DNA of 64,000 nt from Borborobacter arsenicus. Lineage in GTDB: Bacteria; Pseudomonadota; Alphaproteobacteria; Rhizobiales; Rhizobiaceae. Below the pieces are notes generated by a model, which searched no databases, had not been told where the DNA came from, and was given only the letters and a program-made list of their open reading frames with translations. Positions within the stretch are counted from its first letter, which is position 1; every line of letters starts with the position of its first letter. The stretch is taken from contig NZ_RKST01000001.1 of the NCBI RefSeq assembly GCF_003934165.1, forward strand, positions 310,001 to 374,000. Direction: 5' to 3'. Positions 19,248-27,586 of the stretch are shown here, piece by piece. Position numbers and translations under genes: made by a program.

Positions 19248-19771
19248 GCGCCAACAAGACAGGCAATCGCGTTTTCGGCATCGTCGGCTGGAAGAACTCC
19301 GGCAAGACAACGCTGACCGAACGGTTGGTAAGTGCGCTGACCCGACGCGGCTACAGCGTTTCCACGGTCAAGCACGCCCACCATGCCTTCGATATCGACA
19401 AGCCGGGCACAGACAGTTTTCGCCATCGCGCTGCCGGCGCCGGTGAAGTCGCCATCGTCTCGGCAAGCCGCTGGGCGCTGATGCATGAACTGCATGACCA
19501 GGACGAGCCCACACTGGACGACGTGCTGGCACGACTTTCACCTTGCGACATTGTGCTGGTGGAAGGTTACAAGCGCGGGCATCACACCAAGATCGAGGCG
19601 CGCCGCCTCGAGGCCAAGGAACACGCATCACTGGCGGTGAAAGATCCGCACATCGTTGCCGTGGCTGCCGACCATCCGGTAACCGGCGAAGCCCTGCCGA
19701 TATTCTCACTCGACGATATCGAGGCAATCGCGGATTTCATCGAGACTGCAACCGGTCTGAAAAAAAACTGA
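19241..19771 (+). CDS. mobB: molybdopterin-guanine dinucleotide biosynthesis adaptor MobB
   Basis: A small P-loop GTPase that assists MobA in forming the guanine dinucleotide form of molybdenum cofactor. VFGIVGWKNSGKTTLTERL holds the Walker A motif; STVKHAHHAFDIDKPGTDSF and DIVLVEGYKRGHHTKIEARR are MobB signatures. The 176 residues are normal. Its ATG at 19241 overlaps the MFS gene by 7 bp and has a strong GGGGGGAGGA ribosome site. The usual partner mobA is not in this window. Confidence 0.94.
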   Translation: MVSANKTGNRVFGIVGWKNSGKTTLTERLVSALTRRGYSVSTVKHAHHAFDIDKPGTDSFRHRAAGAGEVAIVSASRWALMHELHDQDEPTLDDVLARLSPCDIVLVEGYKRGHHTKIEARRLEAKEHASLAVKDPHIVAVAADHPVTGEALPIFSLDDIEAIADFIETATGLKKN

Positions 19772-19936
19772 CGTTACGGAAGCTCCAAGCCTAATTTTCA
19801 GGCAAGGCAAAGAGTTCGCATGAATTGGTGAAACAGGCGCCAAGTCATTTGCCGGGAGCTGTTTTGCAGTTGCTTTTTTGTCGCGAACAATGGGAGTATC
19901 CGCCGCAGCGGAGAGCCTGAAGCGGCTTCCAGCGAT

Positions 19937-19954
19937 GCCGCAATGATTTGCGGC
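19937..19954 (+). other. 5'-leader hairpin before the binding-protein gene
   Basis: GCCGCAA (19937-19943) pairs with TTGCGGC (19948-19954) around a 4-base loop, in the 205-bp leader of the amino acid binding-protein gene, about 20 bp before its start. The rest of the leader shows T-rich and A-rich stretches but no recognised riboswitch. Confidence 0.35.
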
Positions 19955-19976
19955 GGGCATCAACAGGGGGAATATC

Positions 19977-20753
19977 ATGAGAATTGCAATGCGTATCGCC
20001 CTTGCGGCGTCGACCATCGCTCTGGCGATCGGGTCCGCCCAGGCACAACAGCTGAAACTCAAGATCGGTACGGAAGGCGCCTATCCGCCGTTCAACAACC
20101 TGACTTCCGACGGCAAGCTCGAAGGCTTCGATATCGATATCGCCAGGGCCCTGTGCGAGGAAATGAAGGCCGAATGCGAATTCGTCACCCAGGACTGGGA
20201 CGGCATCATCCCGGCCCTCCAGGCCGGCAAGTTCGATGCCATCATTGCCTCCATGTCGATCACAGACGAACGCAAGAAGCAGGTCGACTTCACCAACAAA
20301 TACTACAACACCCCGCCGGCCATCGCCGTGCCGAAGAACAGCGACATCAATGGCATCACGAAGGAAGACCTGGCCGGCAAGAGCGTCGGCGTGCAGGGTT
20401 CCACCACCCATTCCAACTATTCGGAAACCACCTACACTGACAGCGATGTGAAGCTCTATCCGACGGCCGAAGAGTACAAGCTCGACATCATCAACGGTCG
20501 CCTCGATGCGGTGAACGATGATATCATCGTCCTCCAGGAATGGCTGGCAACGCCGGAAGGCGAATGCTGCAAGATTGCCGGTGCAATCACGCCGGTGGAG
20601 ACGATTCACGGCCCGGGCGCGGGCATCGCCATCCGCAAGGGCGAGGCCGAACTGGCGGAAAAATTCAACACCGCCATCGACGCGATCCGTGCCAACGGCA
20701 AATACAAGGAAATCAACGATAAATATTTCGACTTCGACGCCTATGGCAGCTAA
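19977..20753 (+). CDS. periplasmic amino acid-binding protein of an ABC transporter
   Basis: 258 residues with a signal peptide (1-23, ending IGSAQA) and a family 3 solute-binding fold: IGTEGAYPPFNNLTSDGKLE then GFDIDIARALCEEM, SMSITDERKKQVDFTNKYY and VGVQGSTTHSNYSETTY. It resembles lysine/arginine/ornithine, histidine and octopine/nopaline binding proteins of rhizobia. ATG at 19977 follows a GGGGGGAA ribosome site. Two permease genes follow; a stable intercistronic hairpin after the stop probably lets this subunit be made in excess. The precise ligand (likely a basic or polar amino acid) is inferred. Confidence 0.92.
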   Translation: MRIAMRIALAASTIALAIGSAQAQQLKLKIGTEGAYPPFNNLTSDGKLEGFDIDIARALCEEMKAECEFVTQDWDGIIPALQAGKFDAIIASMSITDERKKQVDFTNKYYNTPPAIAVPKNSDINGITKEDLAGKSVGVQGSTTHSNYSETTYTDSDVKLYPTAEEYKLDIINGRLDAVNDDIIVLQEWLATPEGECCKIAGAITPVETIHGPGAGIAIRKGEAELAEKFNTAIDAIRANGKYKEINDKYFDFDAYGS

Positions 20754-20784
20754 GCATTTTAGTTGCTGACAGCGTGAGTTCCGG

Positions 20785-20810
20785 TGACGGCGGAGACGCT
20801 TCCGCCGTCA
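20785..20810 (+). other. intercistronic stem-loop after the binding-protein gene
   Basis: TGACGGCGGA (20785-20794) pairs perfectly with TCCGCCGTCA (20801-20810) around a 6-base loop, without a following T-run. Such hairpins between the binding-protein and permease genes commonly protect the upstream mRNA or attenuate downstream expression. Confidence 0.7.
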
Positions 20811-20862
20811 TCATTGCCAGTATTCTGCGCCGTCCAGCCCGTCACGGAGTTGCAACCGACAT

Positions 20863-21573
20863 ATGGATGTGTGGACGCTCATCAGTTTCGGACCGGACGG
20901 TTGGGGCGACGATATCGCCTATGGTGTCCTGGTTACCGCCTCGCTGGCGCTCGCAACGCTTCCGCTCGGGCTCTTCGTCGGCTTCATGGTCGCCTTGGCG
21001 AAACGATCGCCGGACAAGACGCTCCGGCTCGCCGGCGATATCTACACCACCATCTTCCGCGGACTGCCTGAACTTCTGACGCTGTTTCTGGTGTTTTACG
21101 GAGCACAGATCGGCATCCAGCAGATCGTGCGCGTGTTCGATCCCGGTGCGAGCATCGAGGTCAACAGTTTCGTTGCCGGCATGGTCGCCCTCGGCGCGGT
21201 CTTTTCCTCCTACGCCAGCGAGGTCTTCCTTTCCGCTTTCCGCGCCATTCCAAAGGGCCAGTATGAAGGCGGCTATTCCATTGGCCTGTCCAAAGGACAG
21301 ACGATGCGCCTTGTCGTGCTGCCGCAACTCATCAAGATCGCCCTGCCCGGCCTGTCCAATCTGTGGTTGATCCTGCTGAAGGATACCGCGCTGGTTTCAG
21401 TGATCGGGCTTGCCGACATCCTGCGCCAGTCGAGCATTGCCGCGCGCGTAACCAAAGAGGCGTTCCTCTTCTTCGGTCTGGCCTGCCTGATCTATCTGGT
21501 GCTCGCAATCATCTCTTCTGTCGGCATCGGCGCCATTGAGCGCGCGGTCGGCAAGGCGGATATACAACGATGA
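20863..21573 (+). CDS. amino acid ABC transporter permease (HisQ-like)
   Basis: 236-residue inner-membrane permease with about five helices. It carries the family's N-terminal half (FGPDGWGDDIAYGVLVTASL, then FRGLPELLTLFLVFYG) and the EAA coupling loop EVFLSAFRAIPKGQYEGGYS plus IGLSKGQ, which contacts the ATPase. It overlaps the second permease gene by ATGA. By family analogy the two permeases form a heterodimer fed by the binding protein encoded upstream. No gene for the ATP-binding subunit is nearby. Confidence 0.92.
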   Translation: MDVWTLISFGPDGWGDDIAYGVLVTASLALATLPLGLFVGFMVALAKRSPDKTLRLAGDIYTTIFRGLPELLTLFLVFYGAQIGIQQIVRVFDPGASIEVNSFVAGMVALGAVFSSYASEVFLSAFRAIPKGQYEGGYSIGLSKGQTMRLVVLPQLIKIALPGLSNLWLILLKDTALVSVIGLADILRQSSIAARVTKEAFLFFGLACLIYLVLAIISSVGIGAIERAVGKADIQR

Positions 21574-22400
21574 GCCTGGCCGGCAGTCCAAGCGAAACCA
21601 TCGATCCGCCGCCGCCACCGGCCCGAGGCTGGCCGCGCGAGCGCATCGTCGGGACGGCCCTGCTCGGGCTGTGGACGCTGCTCGGGCTTGGCATCATCCT
21701 GTTCCTGATCCGGTCCTGGGACCCGGATCTCTTCGCCAAATACGCGCCTTTCTATCTGAGCGGTCTCGGCGTAACGCTGGCCCTGGTGGCGATATCGAGC
21801 CTGATCGGTGCCGTGCTTTCCATACCGATTGCTTATGCGCGCATGTCGAAAAATCCGCTGCTTTACGGACCGGCCTACGCCTATGTCTATTTTTTCCGTG
21901 GCACGCCGCTTCTGGCCCAGACCTTCCTGATCTATTACGGCTTCGGCTCGTTTCGGCCGCAACTCGAAGCCATCGGCCTGTGGGGTTTTTTCCGCGAAGC
22001 CTGGTACTGCGCAATCCTGGCATTCTCGCTGAACACGGCCGCTTATCAGGCCGAAATCCTGCGCGGCGCGATTGAAAGCGTGCCGAAAGGTCAATGGGAG
22101 GGCGCAACCTCGCTTGGCCTCAGCAAATTGCAGACGCTCTACAAGGTCATCCTGCCGCAAGCACTGATCGTAGCGCTGCGGCCCTATGGCAATGAAATCA
22201 TCCTGATGATCAAGGGCTCCGCCATCGTCGCCATCATCACCGTCTACGATCTGATGGGCGAGACACGCCGGGCCTATTCACGCACCTTCGACTTCCAGAC
22301 CTATATCTGGGCGGCATTGATCTATCTGTCAGTGGTCGAGACATTGCGCCATGCCATCGAATGGATCGAACGCCGCATCACCCGGCACCTGAAGCGCTGA
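21570..22400 (+). CDS. amino acid ABC transporter permease (HisM-like)
   Basis: 276 residues with a proline-rich cytoplasmic start (DPPPPPARGWPRER) and about five or six membrane helices. YVYFFRGTPLLAQTFLIYYG and the EAA loop EILRGAIESVPKGQWEGATS, continuing LGLSKLQ, identify the HisM/OccM family. Translation is coupled to the first permease through a 4-bp ATGA overlap. It is the last gene of the transporter operon; the ATPase must be supplied from elsewhere. Confidence 0.92.
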   Translation: MSLAGSPSETIDPPPPPARGWPRERIVGTALLGLWTLLGLGIILFLIRSWDPDLFAKYAPFYLSGLGVTLALVAISSLIGAVLSIPIAYARMSKNPLLYGPAYAYVYFFRGTPLLAQTFLIYYGFGSFRPQLEAIGLWGFFREAWYCAILAFSLNTAAYQAEILRGAIESVPKGQWEGATSLGLSKLQTLYKVILPQALIVALRPYGNEIILMIKGSAIVAIITVYDLMGETRRAYSRTFDFQTYIWAALIYLSVVETLRHAIEWIERRITRHLKR

Positions 22401-22493
22401 GCCAGAAATTTTATGCTTTCGGCGGCTTGACCTGACGCATCGATCGCATAGACCAGACACGAATCCTTCCAGCAAAACTCATGAGGTTGTGAC

Positions 22494-23363
22494 ATGGCGT
22501 CGGTGGCATTTCTCGGACTTGGCGTAATGGGCTATCCGATGGCCGCGCATCTGAAGAACAAGGGCGGCCACGACGTGACCGTCTATAACCGCACGACCGC
22601 CAAAGCCGAACAATGGGTTGCCCAGCATGGCGGGCAGCTCGCGCCGACACCGCGCCAGGCCGCCGAGGGCAAGGACTTCGTGTTCAGCTGCGTGGGCAAT
22701 GACGATGACCTGCGCAGCGTCACCATCGGTGCCAACGGCGCGTTTCAGGCGATGAAGAAAGGTTCGATCTTCATCGACAATACGACTGCCTCGGCCGAAG
22801 TTGCCCGCGAATTGGCGGCGAAGGCCGATGCTTCCGGCTTTGAATTTCTCGACGCACCTGTGTCGGGTGGCCAGGCCGGCGCCGAAAACGGCGTGCTGAC
22901 GGTAATGGTCGGCGGCAAGCAGGAAGTGTTCGACCGCGCACGGCCGGTGATCGATGCCTTTGCCCGCATGGTCGGTCTGATGGGCCCGGCCGGCTCGGGC
23001 CAGCTCACCAAGATGATCAACCAGATCTGCATCGCCGGACTGGTGCAGGGACTGGCCGAGGGCATCAATTTCGGCAAGAAGGCCGGCCTCGACATCGAAA
23101 AAGTGGTTGAAGTGATCTCCAAGGGTGCTGCCGGGTCCTGGCAGATGGAAAACCGCCACAAGACCATGAATGCTGGCAAATATGACCATGGCTTCGCCAT
23201 CGACTGGATGCGCAAGGATCTTGGCATCTGCCTGGAGGAAGCTGATCGCAACGGTGCCGCCCTGCCCGTCACCGCACTGGTGGACCAGTTCTACAAGGAA
23301 GTGCAGCTTATGGGCGGCAAGCGCTGGGATACGTCCGCCCTGCTGGCGCGGCTTGAAAAATAG
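22494..23363 (+). CDS. NAD(P)-dependent beta-hydroxyacid dehydrogenase
   Basis: 289-residue enzyme of the 3-hydroxyisobutyrate dehydrogenase/tartronate semialdehyde reductase family. The Rossmann fingerprint is VAFLGLGVMGYPMAAHL; the substrate-binding motif is FLDAPVSGGQAGAENGVLTV; the catalytic lysine lies in GSGQLTKMINQICIAG; and a C-terminal helical domain follows. MmsB, GarR or GlxR-like activity is possible and sequence alone does not separate these. It begins 93 bp after the permease gene and may have its own promoter; a long hairpin follows its stop. Confidence 0.9.
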   Translation: MASVAFLGLGVMGYPMAAHLKNKGGHDVTVYNRTTAKAEQWVAQHGGQLAPTPRQAAEGKDFVFSCVGNDDDLRSVTIGANGAFQAMKKGSIFIDNTTASAEVARELAAKADASGFEFLDAPVSGGQAGAENGVLTVMVGGKQEVFDRARPVIDAFARMVGLMGPAGSGQLTKMINQICIAGLVQGLAEGINFGKKAGLDIEKVVEVISKGAAGSWQMENRHKTMNAGKYDHGFAIDWMRKDLGICLEEADRNGAALPVTALVDQFYKEVQLMGGKRWDTSALLARLEK

Positions 23364-23376
23364 GCCCCCACGTAAA

Positions 23377-23409
23377 GAAGCATCGTCCTACCTTGCGGGA
23401 CGATGCTTC
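23377..23409. terminator. 12-bp hairpin between converging genes
   Basis: GAAGCATCGTCC (23377-23388) and GGACGATGCTTC (23398-23409) form a perfect 12-bp stem with a 9-base loop. It lies between the dehydrogenase and the leftward Lrp gene. T-runs are weak on both sides, so termination may be partial or rho-assisted. Confidence 0.6.
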
Positions 23410-23469
23410 AACCAGAATCTGAGTACGACTCATCCCGGATTGTTGCCTTGACGGGTGGAAAATGCCCGA

Positions 23470-23961
23470 TCATGCGGCGTTTGAACTGCTTTCCTTGTCC
23501 AGGATCATATAATCCAGCGGCAGTTCGGTGGTGTATTTGATCTGCTCCATCGCAAAAGACGAGGAGACGTCGCGGATTTCGATCTTGGCGATGAGGCGCT
23601 TGTAGAAGGCGTCATAGGCGGCGATATCCGGCACGACCACACGCAGCAGGTAGTCGACGTCGCCACTCATCCGGTAGAACTCGATGACTTCCGGAAAATC
23701 CTGGATGACTTCGGAAAAACGCTTCAGCCATTCGTGACTGTGCGAATTGGTACGGATCGCCACGAACACGGTAACGCGCGTATTGATCTTTACCGGGTCG
23801 AGGACCGCCACACGCCGTTTGATGACGCCTTCCTCTTCCAGCTTCTGGATACGGCGCCAGCAAGGTGTTGTCGACAGCCCCACTTTCTTGGCGACGTCGG
23901 CAACTGCAAGCGTAGCGTCTTCCTGCAGAAGGCGTAAGATTTTTCGGTCGAGGCGATCCAT
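23470..23961 (-). CDS. Lrp/AsnC-family regulator
   Basis: 163 residues: N-terminal helix-turn-helix (LDRKILRLLQEDATLAVADV, then AKKVGLSTTPCWRRIQKLEE) and a C-terminal RAM ligand-binding domain (FYRMSGDVDYLLRVVVPDIA). It resembles rhizobial Lrp-like proteins that respond to amino acids. ATG at 23961 has GGAGA upstream. Its target is not evident; it is followed on the same strand by nothing and faces a gene-poor upstream gap of about 100 bp before the UDG gene. Confidence 0.93.
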   Translation of the reverse strand: MDRLDRKILRLLQEDATLAVADVAKKVGLSTTPCWRRIQKLEEEGVIKRRVAVLDPVKINTRVTVFVAIRTNSHSHEWLKRFSEVIQDFPEVIEFYRMSGDVDYLLRVVVPDIAAYDAFYKRLIAKIEIRDVSSSFAMEQIKYTTELPLDYMILDKESSSNAA

Positions 23962-24069
23962 GAGGTCTCCGATAGAAAATTATTCTATCATACTCGCCGG
24001 GCCGATACAATTTCACAAGCAAGAAATTCTCGGCGCGCGGGCCATCGGAAGAACCAAACTGTCGTCAAA

Positions 24070-24687
24070 TCAGGAAATGCGAGAGCGGATTTCTGCTCTC
24101 AGGAAAGGCAGCAATTCCATTTCAAACCATGGATTCTTCTTCAGCCAGCCGGTGTTGCGCCATGAAGGGTGCGGCAGAGGGAGAACATGGGGCTTGCCCG
24201 ACGCTGCATAGATCGCGCGCCAATCCATCACCGTTTCGCTCAGCGAAGGCCGGCGCTGGGTCGGCATGTGCCAGGCCTGCGCGTAAAGACCGATCACCAG
24301 CACGAGGTCGATCTGCGGCATCAAGTCGAGCAGCGATTTGCGCCAGGCAGGCGCACATTCGCGCCGCGGCGGCAGGTCCGAGCCCTTTGCATCCTGCCCC
24401 GGAAAACAGAAACCCATCGGCACGATCGCAAGCTTGTGCGGATCGTAGAACTCCTCGCGCGACATGCCGAGCCAATCGCGCAGGCGGTCGCCGGAGCGGT
24501 CGTCAAACGGAATGCCGCTCAAATGCACCTTTGTTCCCGGCGCCTGGCTGGCAATCAATATGCGCGCGGTCGTGGAGGCCACTACGACCGGGCGCGGCTC
24601 ATGCGGGAGCGGCCGCCCGATGGGCTGCTCCACGCAGATGCGGCAGGCACCGATCGCCCCAAGCAGATGTTCGAGATCCGCGCTCAC
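24070..24687 (-). CDS. uracil-DNA glycosylase superfamily protein
   Basis: Predicted base-excision enzyme of about 205 residues. ILIASQAPGTKVHLSGIPFD is the first active-site motif (SQAPG in place of the common GEAPG) and LPLPHPSWRNTGW is the second. A CxxC near the N-terminus (ACRIC) and a C-x16-C pair later (FCFPG...RREC) match the cysteine pattern of [4Fe-4S] UDG families, so a cluster is likely. The start is unclear: GTG at 24687, directly after the GST stop, fits the family; an ATG at 24741 would overlap the GST by 53 bp. Confidence 0.82.
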   Translation of the reverse strand: MSADLEHLLGAIGACRICVEQPIGRPLPHEPRPVVVASTTARILIASQAPGTKVHLSGIPFDDRSGDRLRDWLGMSREEFYDPHKLAIVPMGFCFPGQDAKGSDLPPRRECAPAWRKSLLDLMPQIDLVLVIGLYAQAWHMPTQRRPSLSETVMDWRAIYAASGKPHVLPLPHPSWRNTGWLKKNPWFEMELLPFLRAEIRSRIS

Positions 24688-24688
24688 C

Positions 24689-25300
24689 TCAGGCAGCAGC
24701 GCTCGGCCGGCTGGAAACCGCCTGATACCAGCGGCCGACATGGCGCAATTCCTCAGGCAGCGCTATGCGAGCGGGCCTCATGAAGTCGATGGCGATAAGC
24801 CCCGTAATATCGGCGATGGAAAATTCGTCGCCGGCGACGTATTCGCGACCTTCAAGCTCGTCATCCAGCAATTTCAGGAATGCAAGGGCCTTCGGCTTGT
24901 TGGCTTCGCCCCATTCGGGAATTTGTGGAACTTCCCAATCCTTCATCGCCGGATGGATATGGCGAAAGGCCTGCGCCACGCAAAACAGCAGATTGAGTTC
25001 CATCCGCCGCTGCCACATTTCGACCTGTGCCTTGCCGAGCGCGGCGCGCCCGAACAGCGCCGGTTCGGGGTGCAGTTCCTCGAAATAGCGGCAGATCGCC
25101 ACCGATTCCGTCAGGACCGTACCATCATCGAGTTCCAGCACCGGCAGGCGCTGCAGCGGGTTGCGGGTCGTGACCTCCGGCCCCCTGTGCTGCATGGCCC
25201 CCATATCGACCGGCACAAGCGGGATTTCGATCCTCTTTTCCGCCAGGAACACGCGGACACGCCTTGGATTTGGTGCCCGCCCGCCATCATAAAGTTTCAC
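24689..25300 (-). CDS. glutathione S-transferase
   Basis: 203-residue cytosolic GST. The thioredoxin-like domain begins VKLYDGGRAPNPRRVRVFLA and includes the cis-proline and glutathione-binding region NPLQRLPVLELDDGTVLTES; the helical domain contains YVAGDEFSIADITGLIAIDF, the N-capping motif. The start is GTG at 25300, with GGAG six bases upstream; a TTG at 25318 in frame is weaker. The UDG gene starts one base after its stop, so the two are co-transcribed. Substrate unknown. Confidence 0.9.
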   Translation of the reverse strand: MKLYDGGRAPNPRRVRVFLAEKRIEIPLVPVDMGAMQHRGPEVTTRNPLQRLPVLELDDGTVLTESVAICRYFEELHPEPALFGRAALGKAQVEMWQRRMELNLLFCVAQAFRHIHPAMKDWEVPQIPEWGEANKPKALAFLKLLDDELEGREYVAGDEFSIADITGLIAIDFMRPARIALPEELRHVGRWYQAVSSRPSAAA

Positions 25301-25345
25301 AAGCTTCTCCCGCCTCAAGATCTACGCCTGACTATAGGCCCACCA

Positions 25346-25963
25346 TCAGGAAAACCGAAGGATTTCGCGCACCCAGTTCAACATCGCGCCGAAATAATCA
25401 TGATTGCGCTCCACCATGCCGCCATGGCTGTCGCGCCAATGTCGTGGAACGTCGAACTCGCCGGCCCAAAGGCCCAGCCGCTTTCTGCGCGCGGTCTTTT
25501 CGACCTCCTCATAATCGCCATAGGCAACGGCCCAACCCTGCTCCACCTGCCTGCGGTTCAGGTCCACGCCATCCGCCGTGCAGACAGCAAGCAGCCGCCC
25601 ATAACGATCACGCTCCCAGCCTGAACAGGTGATGCTGCGACCCGAAGCAAGCTTTGCCAGAGCCTCGCGCGCCTGGCGGCCACAGGCATAGTCGGTGCCA
25701 TTCCGGCGGCAAATCTGCCCGTATTCCGGAGCATCTATGCCTACGAGCCGAATGCGCTCGGTTCCAAGCGTAATGGAATCACCATCGTTGATTATCGCAA
25801 CACCGCCAATCCGCCGGGTTTCGACACGGTCCAGCCGGGCACTCACCAGAACCAGAAGGCCGAGAATCGCAGCGGCAAGACAATAGTCCAGGAACTTTCC
25901 ACGCCGGTTGCGCCTTCGCGCCGGGCGTCTGCGCTGCCGCCCGCTCCACAGCATTCGATTCAT
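25346..25963 (-). CDS. membrane-anchored thermonuclease-family protein
   Basis: 205 residues: a very basic cytoplasmic tail (RRRPARRRNRRGK), one membrane helix (about 25-42, LDYCLAAAILGLLVLVSARL), then a staphylococcal-nuclease (SNase) domain facing the periplasm. IINDGDSITLGTERIRLVGI followed by DAPEYGQ, and WERDRYGRLLAVCTADGVDL contain the usual active-site Asp/Arg residues. Probably a Ca2+-dependent nuclease, though some such domains in Rhizobiales have no shown activity. It is divergent from the histidine kinase gene. Confidence 0.88.
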   Translation of the reverse strand: MNRMLWSGRQRRRPARRRNRRGKFLDYCLAAAILGLLVLVSARLDRVETRRIGGVAIINDGDSITLGTERIRLVGIDAPEYGQICRRNGTDYACGRQAREALAKLASGRSITCSGWERDRYGRLLAVCTADGVDLNRRQVEQGWAVAYGDYEEVEKTARRKRLGLWAGEFDVPRHWRDSHGGMVERNHDYFGAMLNWVREILRFS

Positions 25964-26039
25964 ATGGAAAACAAACTCTTAAGCTTTAGGGCTTAGCCTG
26001 CGGAATCGAACCGGTTGCTCGCACAAGTTGAAGACATTC

Positions 26040-27566
26040 ATGCCGTTGCTGCGCTCTAACACAGCGGACAAATTCATTGTGGACCGCAGGAAGCCTCATC
26101 GCAACAGCGACGTGGCCCGTGCGGTGCGCAGATCACGCGATCGGCTCTCCCAACGCCATGGCACCCCCGTATTCGACCGCGAGCTTTTGAAGCTGCACGC
26201 ACATGCCATTGTCGGCAGCGCCGCGACCATACCCCTGCTTGTGCTGATCATCACTGCAGCCGGGCTGCTTGGCGGCATGGCCGGCGACATAGTGGTCTGG
26301 GCATTCCTGACGATGACCTGCTATGCCGGGTTAACCTGGGTGGCCCACCGCGTGCGCAAGGCTGACGCGAGCCGGCTCAACACGATCTCAACCAAGCGCA
26401 ACCTTCTTGCCGGCCATTTCATCAGCGGTCTCGGCTGGGTCTATTTTGCCACGCTTGGCTGCGTCAACTGTCAGGTCGAGCAATTCCCGATCATCAAGGC
26501 CATCGTCCTGCTTCTGGCCATGGCGGCAACCGCACTGATCACCTCATCGCTGCGCGGTGCGCTGCTGGCTACCTTCGCCCTCCCCGTCGCCGCCTACGCC
26601 TATATCGGCATCAATTCATGGGCGCCGATCGAGCTTGTCATGACCGGACTGCTGGCGCTCTCGCTGCCCTTTTTCAGCTATGTCGCTAGCCACTTTAACC
26701 GCTCGTCGGTGATGCTGCTATCATTCCGTTCGGAAAAGGACGCTCTGATCGCCGAACTGGAGACGGCAAAGTCGATGTCCGACGAGGCACGGCGGCGTGC
26801 CGAAGAGGCCAATATGGCCAAGTCGCGCTTTCTGGCCTCCATGAGCCATGAATTGCGCACACCGCTCAATGCAATCCTCGGCTTTTCGGAGGTGATGTCC
26901 AACGAAGTGCTGGGGCCGATGCAGAACCCTACCTATCGCGACTATGCGCGCGACGTGCATGATTCAGGCCAGCATCTGCTCGACCTGATCAATGAGATAC
27001 TCGACCTGTCGCGCATCGAGGCCGGGCGTTACCAGCTCAACGAAGAGCCGGTGCGGTTGCTGCATATTGTCGAGGAATGCTGCCATCTGATGGAGCTAAA
27101 GGCGCATAACAAGGATCTGCGCATCATCCAGGAATTCGAGCCCGAACTGCCGCGCCTTTTCGCCGATGAACGCGCCTTGCGGCAGGTCACGCTGAACCTG
27201 CTGTCGAACGCGGTGAAATTCACCTCGACCGGTGGTGAAATCCGCGTGCGAGTCGGCTGGACGGCAGGTGGCGGCCAATATGTGTCGATCAAGGATAACG
27301 GGCCCGGCATTCCGCCCGACGAGATTCCGGTCGTGCTGTCCGCCTTCGGCCAGGGCTCGATCGCCATCAAGAGTGCCGAACAGGGCACCGGCCTCGGCCT
27401 GCCGATCGTGCAGGGTCTGATCCATATGCATGGCGGCGAATTCGAGCTCCATTCGAAGCTGCGCGAAGGCACCGAAGCAATTGCGATCTTCCCGGCCTCG
27501 CGTGTCATGGAAGTGCTGCCGGCGCTGCCGACACGCAAGGTCGCGGCCGGCGGACGCAGGCGCTGA
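26040..27566 (+). CDS. membrane sensor histidine kinase (DivJ/PleC-like)
   Basis: 508 residues with several N-terminal membrane helices (about residues 55-215), a short coiled coil, a HisKA dimerisation domain with H270 in SMSHELRTPLNAILGFSEVM, and an HATPase domain with N (LNLLSNAVKFTS), G1 (DNGPGIP) and G2 (GTGLGLPIV) boxes. The kinase core closely resembles the PdhS/PleC/DivJ kinases that phosphorylate the cell-cycle regulator DivK in alphaproteobacteria. There is no adjacent response regulator, as expected for that group. DivJ-like assignment is inferred from the multi-helix N-terminus. The ATG at 26040 is preferred over a TTG at 26028. Confidence 0.9.
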   Translation: MPLLRSNTADKFIVDRRKPHRNSDVARAVRRSRDRLSQRHGTPVFDRELLKLHAHAIVGSAATIPLLVLIITAAGLLGGMAGDIVVWAFLTMTCYAGLTWVAHRVRKADASRLNTISTKRNLLAGHFISGLGWVYFATLGCVNCQVEQFPIIKAIVLLLAMAATALITSSLRGALLATFALPVAAYAYIGINSWAPIELVMTGLLALSLPFFSYVASHFNRSSVMLLSFRSEKDALIAELETAKSMSDEARRRAEEANMAKSRFLASMSHELRTPLNAILGFSEVMSNEVLGPMQNPTYRDYARDVHDSGQHLLDLINEILDLSRIEAGRYQLNEEPVRLLHIVEECCHLMELKAHNKDLRIIQEFEPELPRLFADERALRQVTLNLLSNAVKFTSTGGEIRVRVGWTAGGGQYVSIKDNGPGIPPDEIPVVLSAFGQGSIAIKSAEQGTGLGLPIVQGLIHMHGGEFELHSKLREGTEAIAIFPASRVMEVLPALPTRKVAAGGRRR

Positions 27567-27586
27567 AACGCCGGAGCTTCATGGCT

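Noticed and set aside
19772-19976. Lysine or other amino acid riboswitch in the binding-protein leader
   Set aside because: Only simple hairpins are visible; none of the conserved junction motifs of known amino acid riboswitches was recognised.
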